A stretch of DNA of 64,000 nucleotides, taken from positions 744,001 to 808,000 of the forward strand of contig NZ_CP031093.1 of the NCBI RefSeq assembly GCF_004851605.1. Reading direction: 5' to 3'. The notes under the pieces are model-generated. The model made no database searches and was not told the origin of the DNA. It saw only the letters and a program-made list of their open reading frames with translations. Origin of the DNA: Hydrocarboniclastica marina (GTDB lineage: Bacteria > Pseudomonadota > Gammaproteobacteria > Pseudomonadales > Oleiphilaceae). The position numbers and the translations under genes were made by a program. Positions within the stretch are counted from its first letter, which is position 1, and the number at the start of each line of letters is the position of its first letter. Shown here in pieces: positions 39,791-49,543 of the stretch.

Positions 39791-40462
39791 ATGCAAAAAG
39801 GACTATTCAGCGATTTCAGGTGGTGTTTGTTAGTGTCGGCATTGGCTCTGGTCGTAGGCTGTTCGTCCACAGGGGCGCGGCTAAAGGCATACGAAGGCGC
39901 TGCGCTGCCTGATGCGGAAACGGCCACGCTCAAGGCGCCAGCGGCTATCAAAGTGATTCGTGTAAATGACGAGAAAATGTCTGCTTTTCTGCTTAAAGAC
40001 ATGGCGTTGCAGTTCAGCCTGAAGCCGGGTGCCAATGATGTGGTTTTCCAGTATCGCACTATCTGGGCCAAAAACGATGTCCGCCGCGATGGGGATTCGG
40101 CAGTGAATGTTGTGGAGTCGAAGCCCATGATTGCAAGTTTCGACGCGAAGGCCGGCGAGACCTACACGTTTGAGTTTGAGCAGGCCGGAGATGTCAGGGA
40201 AGCCCAGCAGATTGCTGAAGCGTTTTCTGCCGAGATCGTGAACGGGGCGCGAACAGTGGCGATTGCAACTTCCGCCGACACGCCTGCCGCGACGGCTGAT
40301 TCTCAGTCAGCCATTTCCGGGCAGTCGCCCGGGGCGATGGACACGGGTGACGCAGCGGCGTCGGTGCCAGACGGCCTGTCAACGCTCGAAGCATTAAACC
40401 TGCTCTGGAAGCGGGCCAGCCGTGAAGAAAAAGAAGCATTTCTCCAGCAGGCTTTTGACTAG
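39791..40462 (+). CDS. DUF2057 (YccT)-like lipoprotein
   Basis: A 223-residue protein with an N-terminal signal ending in a lipobox (LVVGCSS), so it is probably a lipoprotein. The body contains MALQFSLKPGANDVVFQYRTIW, typical of the DUF2057/YccT family of envelope proteins, then VESKPMIASFDAKAGETY. A Ser/Ala/Asp-rich stretch precedes a helical C-terminus (NLLWKRASREEKEAFLQQAF). Function of the family is poorly known. Codon use looks normal for the window. Confidence 0.8.
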   Translation: MQKGLFSDFRWCLLVSALALVVGCSSTGARLKAYEGAALPDAETATLKAPAAIKVIRVNDEKMSAFLLKDMALQFSLKPGANDVVFQYRTIWAKNDVRRDGDSAVNVVESKPMIASFDAKAGETYTFEFEQAGDVREAQQIAEAFSAEIVNGARTVAIATSADTPAATADSQSAISGQSPGAMDTGDAAASVPDGLSTLEALNLLWKRASREEKEAFLQQAFD

Positions 40463-40554
40463 GCGCTCTGCGCAGATGCTGTCCATGAAGGCAGAGCTGG
40501 GCGTATCTGGTAGGGTAGAATCCCGGCTCAAAACTATCTCAGGGAGGAGCGCTG

Positions 40555-41556
40555 ATGGGTTTATTAGTGGATGGCAAATGGCACGATCAGTGGTACGACA
40601 CCAGTAAGCATGGTGGAAAGTTCGTCCGCGAAAGTGCCAAATTCCGAAACTGGGTAACTGCAGACGGCACTCGCGGTCCTTCCGGCACTGCCGGGTTCAA
40701 GGCGGCAGCTGACCGCTACCATCTTTATGTATCCAGGGCTTGCCCCTGGGCTCATCGCACCCTCATCTTTCGTGCGTTGAAGGGACTGGATGGACTGGTT
40801 CCAGTCTCGGTCGTGCATCCGGATATGCTGGAGAACGGCTGGGAATTTCGTCCCGGCAGCCCTCAGCACCGTGATGAGCTTTTTGACTCGTCGTATCTTC
40901 ACCAGATCTATACTCGTGACACCCCCGACTATACGGGGCGCGTTACGGTGCCAGTCCTGTGGGACAAGCAGCAGGGCTGCATCGTCAGCAACGAATCGGC
41001 GGATATCATCCGTATGTTCAATGGGGCGTTTGATTCGCTCGGCGCCCGCGACCTTGATTTATACCCGGATGAATTGCGGGACGAGATTGAGTCGGTTAAT
41101 AAGCGGGTCTACGAGACCGTCAATAACGGGGTATATCGTGCAGGGTTCGCGACGAGCCAGGAGGCGTACGAGGAGGCGTACAGCGCGCTGTTCGATAGCC
41201 TGGATTGGCTGGAGGAGCGTCTGCAAAAGCAACGTTACCTGGTGGGCAACCGAATGACCGAGGCAGACTGGCGCCTTTTTACAACCCTTGCCCGATTCGA
41301 CGCTGTATATTTCAGCCACTTCAAGTGCAATCGCGATCGAATTGCTGATTTTCCGGCCCTTGGCGGCTACCTGGCCGATCTCTACAACGTGCCTGGCGTG
41401 GCCGGTACCGTCGATTTCGCCCAGATAAAGCGCCATTATTACCACTCCCAGCGAACCATTAACCCGAGTGGCATTGTGCCGGTGGGACCTGCGTTGGATC
41501 TTTCCGGGGGAGAGTGGCGCGCCAAATTGGGTGAGGCGCCGCCGGGGTTAGGTTGA
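40555..41556 (+). CDS. yqjG: Glutathionyl-hydroquinone reductase (Xi-class GST)
   Basis: Reduces glutathionyl-hydroquinones in a glutathione-dependent reaction. It has 333 residues with the catalytic Cys63 in ACPWAHRT, the conserved YTRDTPDYTGRVTVPVLWDK segment with SNESADIIRMF, and a C-terminal GST helical domain (RLFTTLARFDAVYFSHFKCN). GGGAGGAG precedes the ATG. Stand-alone gene, convergent with ispB. Confidence 0.94.
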   Translation: MGLLVDGKWHDQWYDTSKHGGKFVRESAKFRNWVTADGTRGPSGTAGFKAAADRYHLYVSRACPWAHRTLIFRALKGLDGLVPVSVVHPDMLENGWEFRPGSPQHRDELFDSSYLHQIYTRDTPDYTGRVTVPVLWDKQQGCIVSNESADIIRMFNGAFDSLGARDLDLYPDELRDEIESVNKRVYETVNNGVYRAGFATSQEAYEEAYSALFDSLDWLEERLQKQRYLVGNRMTEADWRLFTTLARFDAVYFSHFKCNRDRIADFPALGGYLADLYNVPGVAGTVDFAQIKRHYYHSQRTINPSGIVPVGPALDLSGGEWRAKLGEAPPGLG

Positions 41557-41630
41557 CCTGCACAGGTTCGGTTTGAAGTTGAGTAGCCCCAGATGATGTC
41601 GAAGTACGGCTACAAGGTGCTGAGCTGGGC

Positions 41631-42599
41631 TCAAACCGAGCGGGACACAGCCAGTTCGGTCAGCGCGAGCAGCGAGTTTTTGCTGGGGGATGGCGCCAGC
41701 ACGTCAGTGCAGCGGGTCGCCAACTCTGCCTGCTCCCGCGCCTTGTTGAGCGTATAATTGATTGCACCGCTATCCTTGACGATCTGGCAGATGCGCTCAA
41801 GATTTTCCAGGCCACCTTTGCGTATCGTTTGCCGGATCAGTTGCCGGTCAGCTTCGCTACAGACCTTCATTGCCTGAATCAGCGGCAGGGTGCATTTTCC
41901 CTCGGCCAGATCATCGCCGACGTTCTTGCCCATTTCTGCAACATCACCGCTGTAATCCAGCACGTCGTCTACCAGTTGGAACGCCAGCCCCAGATGAAGC
42001 CCGTAATCGCGCATGGCCTCCTTGTCCCTGACGCTTGCAGAACCAAGGAGTGCCGCCGCGTGCGTGGCCGCCTGAAATAACATGGCCGTCTTGCTGCGAA
42101 TAACCGCCATGTACTGGTCTTCGTTGAGATCGGGATTGCGAGCATTGGTGAGCTGCATGACCTCGCCTTCGGCAATCTCTGCCGTAGCCGCTGAGAGCAC
42201 ATCCATAACTGGCATATTATCCAGCGACACCATGACCTGAAATGCGCGCGCGTAGAGATAGTCGCCCACGAGAATGCTGGATGCATTGCCCCAGTTTGCG
42301 TTCGCCGTTGGTTTCCCGCGGCGAAGGTCAGACGTGTCGACTACATCGTCGTGGAGCAGGGTGGCGGTATGCAGGAACTCAATAACAGCAGCGAGCTTGA
42401 GGTGCCCCTGACCGGGGTAGCCCAGAGCCCGGCTGGTCAGGAGGACCAGCAGGGGGCGAAGTCGTTTGCCACCGCTGGAAACGATGTAATGGCCGATCTT
42501 CTCGACCAGGGGAACACGGGAACTCAGCTGGGCAAAAATGAGGTCATTGACGCGAGCGAAATCATCGCTCACGGGCCCATGGATGTCGTTGGAGTTCAT
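41631..42599 (-). CDS. ispB: Octaprenyl (polyprenyl) diphosphate synthase
   Basis: Builds the isoprenoid side chain of ubiquinone. The start at 42599 (MNSNDIHGPVSDDFARVND) gives 322 residues. The Asp-rich motifs are LLHDDVVDTSDLRRGK and FQLVDDVLDYSGD. The basic region SGGKRLRPLLVLL is present. Product chain length cannot be read from sequence. It is divergent from rplU, as in E. coli and Pseudomonas. Confidence 0.95.
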   Translation of the reverse strand: MNSNDIHGPVSDDFARVNDLIFAQLSSRVPLVEKIGHYIVSSGGKRLRPLLVLLTSRALGYPGQGHLKLAAVIEFLHTATLLHDDVVDTSDLRRGKPTANANWGNASSILVGDYLYARAFQVMVSLDNMPVMDVLSAATAEIAEGEVMQLTNARNPDLNEDQYMAVIRSKTAMLFQAATHAAALLGSASVRDKEAMRDYGLHLGLAFQLVDDVLDYSGDVAEMGKNVGDDLAEGKCTLPLIQAMKVCSEADRQLIRQTIRKGGLENLERICQIVKDSGAINYTLNKAREQAELATRCTDVLAPSPSKNSLLALTELAVSRSV

Positions 42600-42744
42600 T
42601 CGTCTGTTCCCAAAATACTCAGGTCGCGGCAATGCTATGGACTGGCTGCGGGGGTGTCAACCAGGCTGGTGCCCGGCTCAGTACCTGCAACGCGGGAAAG
42701 CTGGCAGTCTCCCCCTCTGTCTGTGGCTGATACGGCCAAACAAG

Positions 42745-42773
42745 TTGCACAGTGGCGGAAGTTTTCATATAAT
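42745..42773 (+). promoter_or_regulatory. rplU: Sigma-70 promoter for rplU-rpmA
   Basis: TTGCAC (42745-42750), a 17-base spacer and a perfect TATAAT (42768-42773). Transcription would start near 42780, leaving a leader of about 138 bases before rplU, long enough for an autoregulatory structure. The rest of the 318-base ispB-rplU gap shows no gene. Confidence 0.85.
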
Positions 42774-42917
42774 CTCGCGCCCTTACACCTTGTCCCGACC
42801 TGAGCTCCCTGCCATAGGGTTGCCAGAGCGCTTCCCATAGCAACAGGTTGAAGGTGACGGCCTGAAGGCGGTCCTCCTGAAGAGCAGGGACGGGTGATAA
42901 CCTAGCGGAGTAATTGC

Positions 42918-43229
42918 ATGTACGCAGTGATTGTCAGCGGTGGAAAGCAGCATCGCGTTCGCGAGGGTGAGACCCTCAAGCTGGAAAAGATTGAAACAGA
43001 AACCGGCGGTGCTATCGTGTTTGACCGGGTGCTGATGGTTATCGATGGCGAAAACGTCAAGGTTGGCGCACCGGTGGTTGACGGCGCCAAAGTCACGGCG
43101 GAAGTTGTAAGCCATGGCCGTCACGATAAGATCCGTATTATCAAGTTCCGTCGTCGGAAGCATCATATGAAGCGTATGGGGCACCGCCAGTGGTACACTG
43201 AAGTCAAGATTACCGGGATCGAAAGCTGA
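42918..43229 (+). CDS. rplU: 50S ribosomal protein L21
   Basis: Large-subunit protein that binds 23S rRNA, 103 residues beginning [19 protein letters not shown], with the basic [16 protein letters not shown] near the C-terminus. First gene of the rplU-rpmA pair, preceded by a strong promoter. Confidence 0.98.
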   Translation: MYAVIVSGGKQHRVREGETLKLEKIETETGGAIVFDRVLMVIDGENVKVGAPVVDGAKVTAEVVSHGRHDKIRIIKFRRRKHHMKRMGHRQWYTEVKITGIES

Positions 43230-43292
43230 ATCTCAGCCTTTGACCGTGCCTGAAGAGGGCACCCCGAGAGATCCTTTGTCAGGAGTAAGAAA

Positions 43293-43553
43293 ATGGCTCA
43301 TAAAAAAGCAGCAGGTAGTACCCGTAACGGTCGCGATTCCGAGTCGAAACGTCTTGGTGTAAAAATGTACGGCGGCCAGGTTGTTCGTGCAGGCAATATC
43401 CTTGTTCGCCAGCGCGGTACCCGTTTTCATGCTGGCGAGAACGTAGGCCTGGGCCGTGACCATACCCTGTTTGCGAAAGCTGACGGCGTCGTCAAGTTCT
43501 CGGTGCAGGGTAAGGAAAACCGCAAGTTCGTGACGGTAGAAGCGGTTCACTAA
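43293..43553 (+). CDS. rpmA: 50S ribosomal protein L27
   Basis: Reaches the peptidyl-transferase centre with its N-terminus. It has 86 residues beginning [20 protein letters not shown], without the cleavable N-terminal extension found in Firmicutes. AGGAG precedes the ATG. 63 bases after rplU. Confidence 0.98.
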   Translation: MAHKKAAGSTRNGRDSESKRLGVKMYGGQVVRAGNILVRQRGTRFHAGENVGLGRDHTLFAKADGVVKFSVQGKENRKFVTVEAVH

Positions 43554-43579
43554 GTACAAGTGTCCGTGCGGTACACAAT

Positions 43580-43744
43580 GGACCTTCTGGTCCGGGTACT
43601 GCAGCCCTAAAAGGCAGTAGTCGCAAACCCCGCTGAGCAGGCGGTATTCTTTTCTGGTAGTGAGGGGAGTTCCGAGGAGCCCGTAGTGGCACTCCGGCTC
43701 TTCTTGCCCAGTTATCGGATACCTGCTGTGGCGGGGTTTTTGCG
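43580..43744 (+). terminator. Structured rpmA-obgE intergenic RNA ending in a terminator-like stem
   Basis: Three consecutive structures. GGACC/GGTCC (43580-43593, loop TTCT). TACTGC/GCAGTA (43597-43619). A long-range stem AAACCCCGC (43625-43633) with GCGGGGTTT (43731-43739), extended inward by GCAG/CTGC and GTAT/ATAC, and ending in TTTTT (43737-43741). Inside it, GGAGT/ACTCC and GAGCC/GGCTC are competing pairings. It may be an elaborate terminator of rplU-rpmA, an attenuator before obgE or a small RNA. Confidence 0.5.
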
Positions 43745-43782
43745 TTTAACTTATTCAGTGCCTCACGCCCGGGCGGGTCTGA

Positions 43783-44997
<1,215 letters not shown>

Positions 44998-45078
44998 CGT
45001 CTACACCCGCGGGAAAGCGGCGTCGAGGCAGCGAGTCCTGTTGCCCCTCGGTTGCATTGTCCATAAAGGAGCTGGCAC

Positions 45079-46245
45079 TTGGAGAGCTTGAAAGGCGAAG
45101 GCGTGGGCATTGGTGAGCTGAGCGAGCAGCGTAAAAGGCTGGTGGGCGCACGCCGCTTGATCGTCAAAATTGGCAGCGCCTTGCTCACAAACGACGGTCG
45201 GGGACTGGATCTTGGCGCCATGGGGGGCTGGGTCGACCAGCTGGTCGCGCTTCGCTCCGCCGGTGCTGAGATCGTGCTCGTATCTTCAGGCTCTGTCGCT
45301 GAAGGCATGAAGAGACTCGGTTGGAGTCGTCGCCCTGCCCATCTGCACGAGCTTCAGGCTGCCGCTGCCGTGGGTCAGATGGGGCTGGTTCAGGCGTGGG
45401 AGTGGCAATTTCAGCGCCACGGCGTTCATACAGCGCAAATTCTGCTTACCCACGACGACCTGTCCGACCGCAAGCGCTATCTGAACGCCCGCAGCACCCT
45501 CAGAACGCTGCTTGACCTTAATGTCGTGCCCATCGTCAATGAAAACGACACGGTGGTCACCGATGAGATCCGGTTTGGCGATAACGATACGCTTGGCGCT
45601 CTGGTCGCCAATCTTGTTGAGGCCGACGGTCTGGTGATTCTCACCGACCAGCTTGGTCTTTTCGATCGCGACCCTCGCCAGCATGCTGATGCCCAATTGG
45701 TCAGCGAACGGTTTGCCTCTGACGCTGCCCTGGACGCGATGGCCGCCGGCGGATCGGGCGCGCTGGGTCGGGGCGGGATGTCCACCAAGATCCGTGCCGC
45801 AAGGTTCGCCGAGCGGTCTGGCGCGTTCACGGTCATTGTCGGCGGACGCATTGATAATGTTCTGCCAAGACTGAGGCAGGGCGAAGCGCTCGGGACCCTG
45901 CTGGTGCCCGAGCAAGGACGTCAGGCGGCGCGTAAACAGTGGATAGCCGGTCACCTTAATACACGGGGCACACTGGTGTTGGACGCAGGCGCGGTGCTCG
46001 GCGTCACGGTCCGGGGCAAGAGCTTATTGCCGGTGGGCGTCCGGTCTGTGACAGGGGATTTTCGCCGGGGCGAGATGGTTTCGTGCGTCGATGAGCAGGG
46101 CGCGGAAGTCGCCCGGGGCTTGGCCAACTACGACGCGGGTGAGGCGCGTAGAATCCTGGGTCGGCCAAGTGCTGAGATTGCCGGTCTGCTGGGTTATCTT
46201 GCAGAGGAGGAGTTAATCCACCGGGATAACCTCGTGCTGACGTAA
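45079..46245 (+). CDS. proB: Glutamate 5-kinase
   Basis: First step of proline biosynthesis. It has 388 residues with the kinase domain ([66 protein letters not shown]) and a C-terminal PUA domain (about 280-370). The likely start is TTG at 45079, with AGGAG eight bases upstream; there is no ATG before the kinase core. It follows obgE after 81 bases. Confidence 0.95.
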   Translation: MESLKGEGVGIGELSEQRKRLVGARRLIVKIGSALLTNDGRGLDLGAMGGWVDQLVALRSAGAEIVLVSSGSVAEGMKRLGWSRRPAHLHELQAAAAVGQMGLVQAWEWQFQRHGVHTAQILLTHDDLSDRKRYLNARSTLRTLLDLNVVPIVNENDTVVTDEIRFGDNDTLGALVANLVEADGLVILTDQLGLFDRDPRQHADAQLVSERFASDAALDAMAAGGSGALGRGGMSTKIRAARFAERSGAFTVIVGGRIDNVLPRLRQGEALGTLLVPEQGRQAARKQWIAGHLNTRGTLVLDAGAVLGVTVRGKSLLPVGVRSVTGDFRRGEMVSCVDEQGAEVARGLANYDAGEARRILGRPSAEIAGLLGYLAEEELIHRDNLVLT

Positions 46246-46267
46246 CCAGAATAGCTTTTTTCAGCAT

Positions 46268-46303
46268 AAAAAAGCCCGCAGACCTCTCGGTCGCGGGCTT
46301 TTT
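46268..46303. terminator. Bidirectional terminator between proB and rpsT
   Basis: AAAAAGCCCGC, a bulged A, GACC, loop TCTC, GGTC, GCGGGCTTTTT (46269-46303): a near-perfect hairpin with A- and T-runs on either side, shared by convergent proB and rpsT. Confidence 0.93.
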
Positions 46304-46316
46304 GATCAGGACTGGA

Positions 46317-46589
46317 TCAGGAAGCCTGACGCAGGCCTTTGATCTTGCTGTTCAGACGGCTCTTCGTACGGGCAGCCTGGTTCTTGGCAAATATGCCTTT
46401 GTTAACCATGCTGTCAATAATCGGTTGAGCCTTGGTGAAAGCTTCCTGAGCGCCGTCGGCATTGCCCGCGGCGATCTGGCTTTTCACTTTTTTGATATAG
46501 GTGCGTGCCATAGAGCGCAGGCTCGCGTTGTGCTTGCGATTCTGCTCATTTTGGCGAGCGCGCTTCTTCGCTTGCGGAGTGTTAGCCAC
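46317..46589 (-). CDS. rpsT: 30S ribosomal protein S20
   Basis: Small-subunit protein binding 16S rRNA, 90 residues starting MANTPQAKKRARQNEQNRKH, lysine/arginine-rich and helical throughout. GAGGAG precedes the ATG. Its leader (46590-46660) has a small hairpin, GAGACT/AGTCTC (46627-46647). S20 is known to control its own translation in E. coli. Confidence 0.98.
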   Translation of the reverse strand: MANTPQAKKRARQNEQNRKHNASLRSMARTYIKKVKSQIAAGNADGAQEAFTKAQPIIDSMVNKGIFAKNQAARTKSRLNSKIKGLRQAS

Positions 46590-46664
46590 CGTTTGACTCC
46601 TCGAGATTTCGGTTCGCGTATCCAGCGAGACTCACAGGGGGAGTCTCCGGAGAAATGACGCGCA

Positions 46665-46693
46665 ATAATGCCGATTCACCTTCTCAATGTCAA
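46665..46693 (-). promoter_or_regulatory. rpsT: Sigma-70 promoter for rpsT
   Basis: On the minus strand a perfect TTGACA (46693-46688), a 17-base spacer and CATTAT (46670-46665). The transcript would start near 46658 with a leader of about 70 bases. Confidence 0.82.
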
Positions 46694-46799
46694 TAAAAGT
46701 AGCATCACGTGCGGTAGGCGTTCCGTTGAGGTAATGCTAGTATTTCGCGCCGGACAGGCCGTTAGTCAGCAGCCCTCTCTACAACCGATCAGGTAAACC

Positions 46800-48374
46800 A
46801 TGGCGCAATCCGACAGCTCGAGACCGGAACAGCCGGCGGCACCCAGGCCCGGACTCCTGCGCTCGTCATCCCTGGTAGGTATGATGACCCTGTTCTCGCG
46901 TGTGCTGGGGCTGGTGCGGGACATGGTGATCGCCCGTTATTTTGGTGCTGGCGCTGGCGCCGATGCATTCTTCGTTGCGTTCAAAATCCCTAATTTTCTC
47001 CGCCGGTTGTTCGCCGAGGGTGCGTTCAACCAGGCGTTCGTGCCGGTTCTTTCTGAGTACCGGCACAAGCACGGGCACGACGCCGTACGAGGCCTGGTCA
47101 ACGCCGTTGCCGGGTCGCTTGGCTTCGTCCTGCTCCTTATTACCGTTCTGGCGGTGATGGGTTCGCCGCTGATCACAGCCGTGTTTGCGCCGGGGTTTAT
47201 TGACGATCCCATCAGGTTTGGCCTCGCCAGTGATATGCTGCGTCTGACGTTCCCCTACCTGCTGTTGATCTCGCTTACGGCATTCGCCGGCTCGATTCTC
47301 AATAGCTATGATCGGTTTGCCATACCCGCCTTTACCCCCGTTCTGTTGAACTTGAGTCTGATCGCGGCGGCGCTTTTTCTGACGCCCCTGATGTCGCAGC
47401 CCATCATGGCGCTGGCCTGGGGCGTCCTCCTCGCGGGCTTGCTGCAGCTTTTTTTTCAGCTTCCGTTCCTGATGAAGTTGGGCCTGCTACCCCGGCCGCG
47501 AGTGGACTACCGCCACGAAGGCGTCAGTCGTATTCTGAAATTGATGGCACCGGCGTTGTTTGGTGTGTCGGTCAGCCAGATCAATCTTCTTCTCGATACT
47601 GTTCTGGCGTCTTTCCTGCCCACCGGCAGTGTCTCCTGGCTCTATTACTCCGACCGTCTGGCGGAATTACCGCTGGGCGTGTTCGGCGTGGCGATCGCAA
47701 CTGTCATTCTGCCAAATCTTTCGCGGTCCCATGCTTCCCGGTCGCCCGAGCATTTCGCGCGCACACTGGACTGGGCGGTGCGCATGGTGTTGCTCGTCGC
47801 GGTGCCGGCTGGCGTTGCGCTGGTGCTGTTGGCAGAGCCTCTGCTGGCTACGCTTTTTCATTATGGCGAAGTGACCGCACGGGATATCGGCATGTCGGCC
47901 CAGAGTTTGCGAGCCTATTCGATCGGCCTTGTCGCGTTCATGTTGATCAAGGTGTTGGCGCCGGGATTCTTTGCTCGCCAGGACACGCGGACGCCGGTGA
48001 AAATAGGCATTATCGCCATGGTCGCGAACATGGTCATGAATCTTGCCCTGATTCTGCCGTTGGCCCACGCCGGGCTGGCACTGGCGACGGCATTGTCGGC
48101 ATGGCTGAACGCTTTTCTTTTATGGCGCGGCTTGAGAAAGGATGGCGCCTACCAGTTCACGCCGGGGTGGGGCCGGTTTCTTCTGCAGCTCTGCGCAGCC
48201 AACATACTGATGGCGGGTTTTATTCTGTGGTACAACGCGGGTGCCAACTGGCTCGATGCAATGGCAACCGAGCGGATACAGGATATGGCGATCCTGGTCG
48301 TTGGCGGTGTCCTGGTATATGGGACAACACTAGGGGTCGGCGGCGTCAGGCTGAGACACTTTCGCGGCCATTGA
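46800..48374 (+). CDS. murJ: Lipid II flippase MurJ
   Basis: Flips the peptidoglycan precursor lipid II across the inner membrane. It has 524 residues and about 14 membrane helices, opening with SSLVGMMTLFSRVLGLVRDM and the conserved GAGADAFFVAFKIPNFLRR. Charged residues expected in the central cavity lie in these segments. Divergent from rpsT. The start at 46800 has no strong ribosome site (CAGGTAAACC). Confidence 0.96.
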   Translation: MAQSDSSRPEQPAAPRPGLLRSSSLVGMMTLFSRVLGLVRDMVIARYFGAGAGADAFFVAFKIPNFLRRLFAEGAFNQAFVPVLSEYRHKHGHDAVRGLVNAVAGSLGFVLLLITVLAVMGSPLITAVFAPGFIDDPIRFGLASDMLRLTFPYLLLISLTAFAGSILNSYDRFAIPAFTPVLLNLSLIAAALFLTPLMSQPIMALAWGVLLAGLLQLFFQLPFLMKLGLLPRPRVDYRHEGVSRILKLMAPALFGVSVSQINLLLDTVLASFLPTGSVSWLYYSDRLAELPLGVFGVAIATVILPNLSRSHASRSPEHFARTLDWAVRMVLLVAVPAGVALVLLAEPLLATLFHYGEVTARDIGMSAQSLRAYSIGLVAFMLIKVLAPGFFARQDTRTPVKIGIIAMVANMVMNLALILPLAHAGLALATALSAWLNAFLLWRGLRKDGAYQFTPGWGRFLLQLCAANILMAGFILWYNAGANWLDAMATERIQDMAILVVGGVLVYGTTLGVGGVRLRHFRGH

Positions 48375-48451
48375 CTTCGTGGCCACTGACATCGACTCGG
48401 CTATTCACTGATCGGGACAGTAGTACTCAGTAGCTGCAGCCTTCGCTGGCG

Positions 48452-48482
48452 TTACACAGACGACCCACGGATAGGATATAAT
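48452..48482 (+). promoter_or_regulatory. Possible promoter of the ribF-ileS operon
   Basis: A perfect TATAAT (48477-48482) is preceded by TTACAC (48452-48457). The 19-base spacing is long, so the -35 assignment is doubtful. It lies 40 bases upstream of ribF. Confidence 0.42.
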
Positions 48483-48521
48483 CCCGGCCCATTTGACCGG
48501 GAACGGAGAGAGCCAAACCGC

Positions 48522-49520
48522 ATGCGACTGATCCGGGGGCTGCATAACCTGCAGAGTTGTACTCAGGCAGAGGGCCACCCTTTCCCGCAAGGCTGCGTAG
48601 CCACCATTGGTAACTTTGATGGCGTGCATCGGGGCCACCAGGCAATCATCGAACAGGTCCGGCAGAAGGCGCTTGCCTTGGGCGTGCCCTCAGTAGCCAT
48701 GGTATTCGAGCCGCAGCCGCAGGAGTTTTTTGCAGGCGCTGATGCGCCTCCACGGCTGATGAGGTTTCGCGAAAAGCTGACTGCGCTCTGGCAATATGGC
48801 ATCGACACCGTGGTATGCCTGCAGTTTACACCGCGGCTAAGGAAGCTCTCGGCCAAAGAATTTGTCGAGCGGGTCCTGATTGACGGGCTCCAGGTTCGGC
48901 ATCTGGTGGTAGGTGACGACTTCCGTTTCGGCTGCGACCGCGGCGGTGACTTTCTGCTGCTGCAGCAACAAGGGGCTGCAGCAGGCTTCTCGGTTGAGAA
49001 TACCGAAACCGTGCTAATAGCGGGCGAACGCATCAGCTCGACCCGGGTGCGCAAGGCTCTGGCGGAGAATCGGCTGGCTGATGCCGAAGAGTTGCTCGGC
49101 CGCCCTTATGCCATAGAAGGCCGTGTGCTGCATGGCCGGGAACTGGGGCGCAAGCTCGACGCGCGTACTGCAAATATTGGCCTTGGCCACAAAAACCCGG
49201 CTTTGCGCGGCGTTTATGTGGTTCAGGTGGGCCGGGCCGGCGATGGTGAGGGGGGCGGCGAGTCCTGTTCGTTCGGTGCCGCCAATATTGGCTACCGGCC
49301 GACCGTTGACGGCGTGGACCCGTTGCTTGAAGTGCACCTTCTTGACTTCGAGGCTGAGCTCTACGGTGAACGCCTCAGGGCGACTTTTCTGCATCAATTG
49401 AGGGACGAGGTCCGCTTTGATGGGGTAGAGGCCCTGAAAAAGCAGATCCATCAGGACTTTGCCGATGCCCGGGCCTGGCTGGCCTCGCATCCGCCTCGAC
49501 CGACTAATCGTGACCGCTGA
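48522..49520 (+). CDS. ribF: Bifunctional riboflavin kinase/FAD synthetase
   Basis: Converts riboflavin to FMN and FAD. It has 332 residues with an N-terminal nucleotidyltransferase domain ([41 protein letters not shown]) and a C-terminal riboflavin kinase domain ([41 protein letters not shown]). First gene of a tight run with ileS, lspA and fkpB, an order I recall from Pseudomonas. Confidence 0.96.
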   Translation: MRLIRGLHNLQSCTQAEGHPFPQGCVATIGNFDGVHRGHQAIIEQVRQKALALGVPSVAMVFEPQPQEFFAGADAPPRLMRFREKLTALWQYGIDTVVCLQFTPRLRKLSAKEFVERVLIDGLQVRHLVVGDDFRFGCDRGGDFLLLQQQGAAAGFSVENTETVLIAGERISSTRVRKALAENRLADAEELLGRPYAIEGRVLHGRELGRKLDARTANIGLGHKNPALRGVYVVQVGRAGDGEGGGESCSFGAANIGYRPTVDGVDPLLEVHLLDFEAELYGERLRATFLHQLRDEVRFDGVEALKKQIHQDFADARAWLASHPPRPTNRDR

Positions 49521-49543
49521 TCCACTGGGAATCCGAAGACGTT

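Noticed and set aside
39709-39912. 67-codon frame before the DUF2057-like gene
   Set aside because: Overlaps the real lipoprotein start in another frame and has no supporting features.
43580-43744. Signal recognition particle 4.5S RNA or 6S RNA in the rpmA-obgE gap
   Set aside because: The conserved 4.5S apical sequence (GGTCCGGAAGGAAGCAG type) is absent and the context does not fit 6S RNA.
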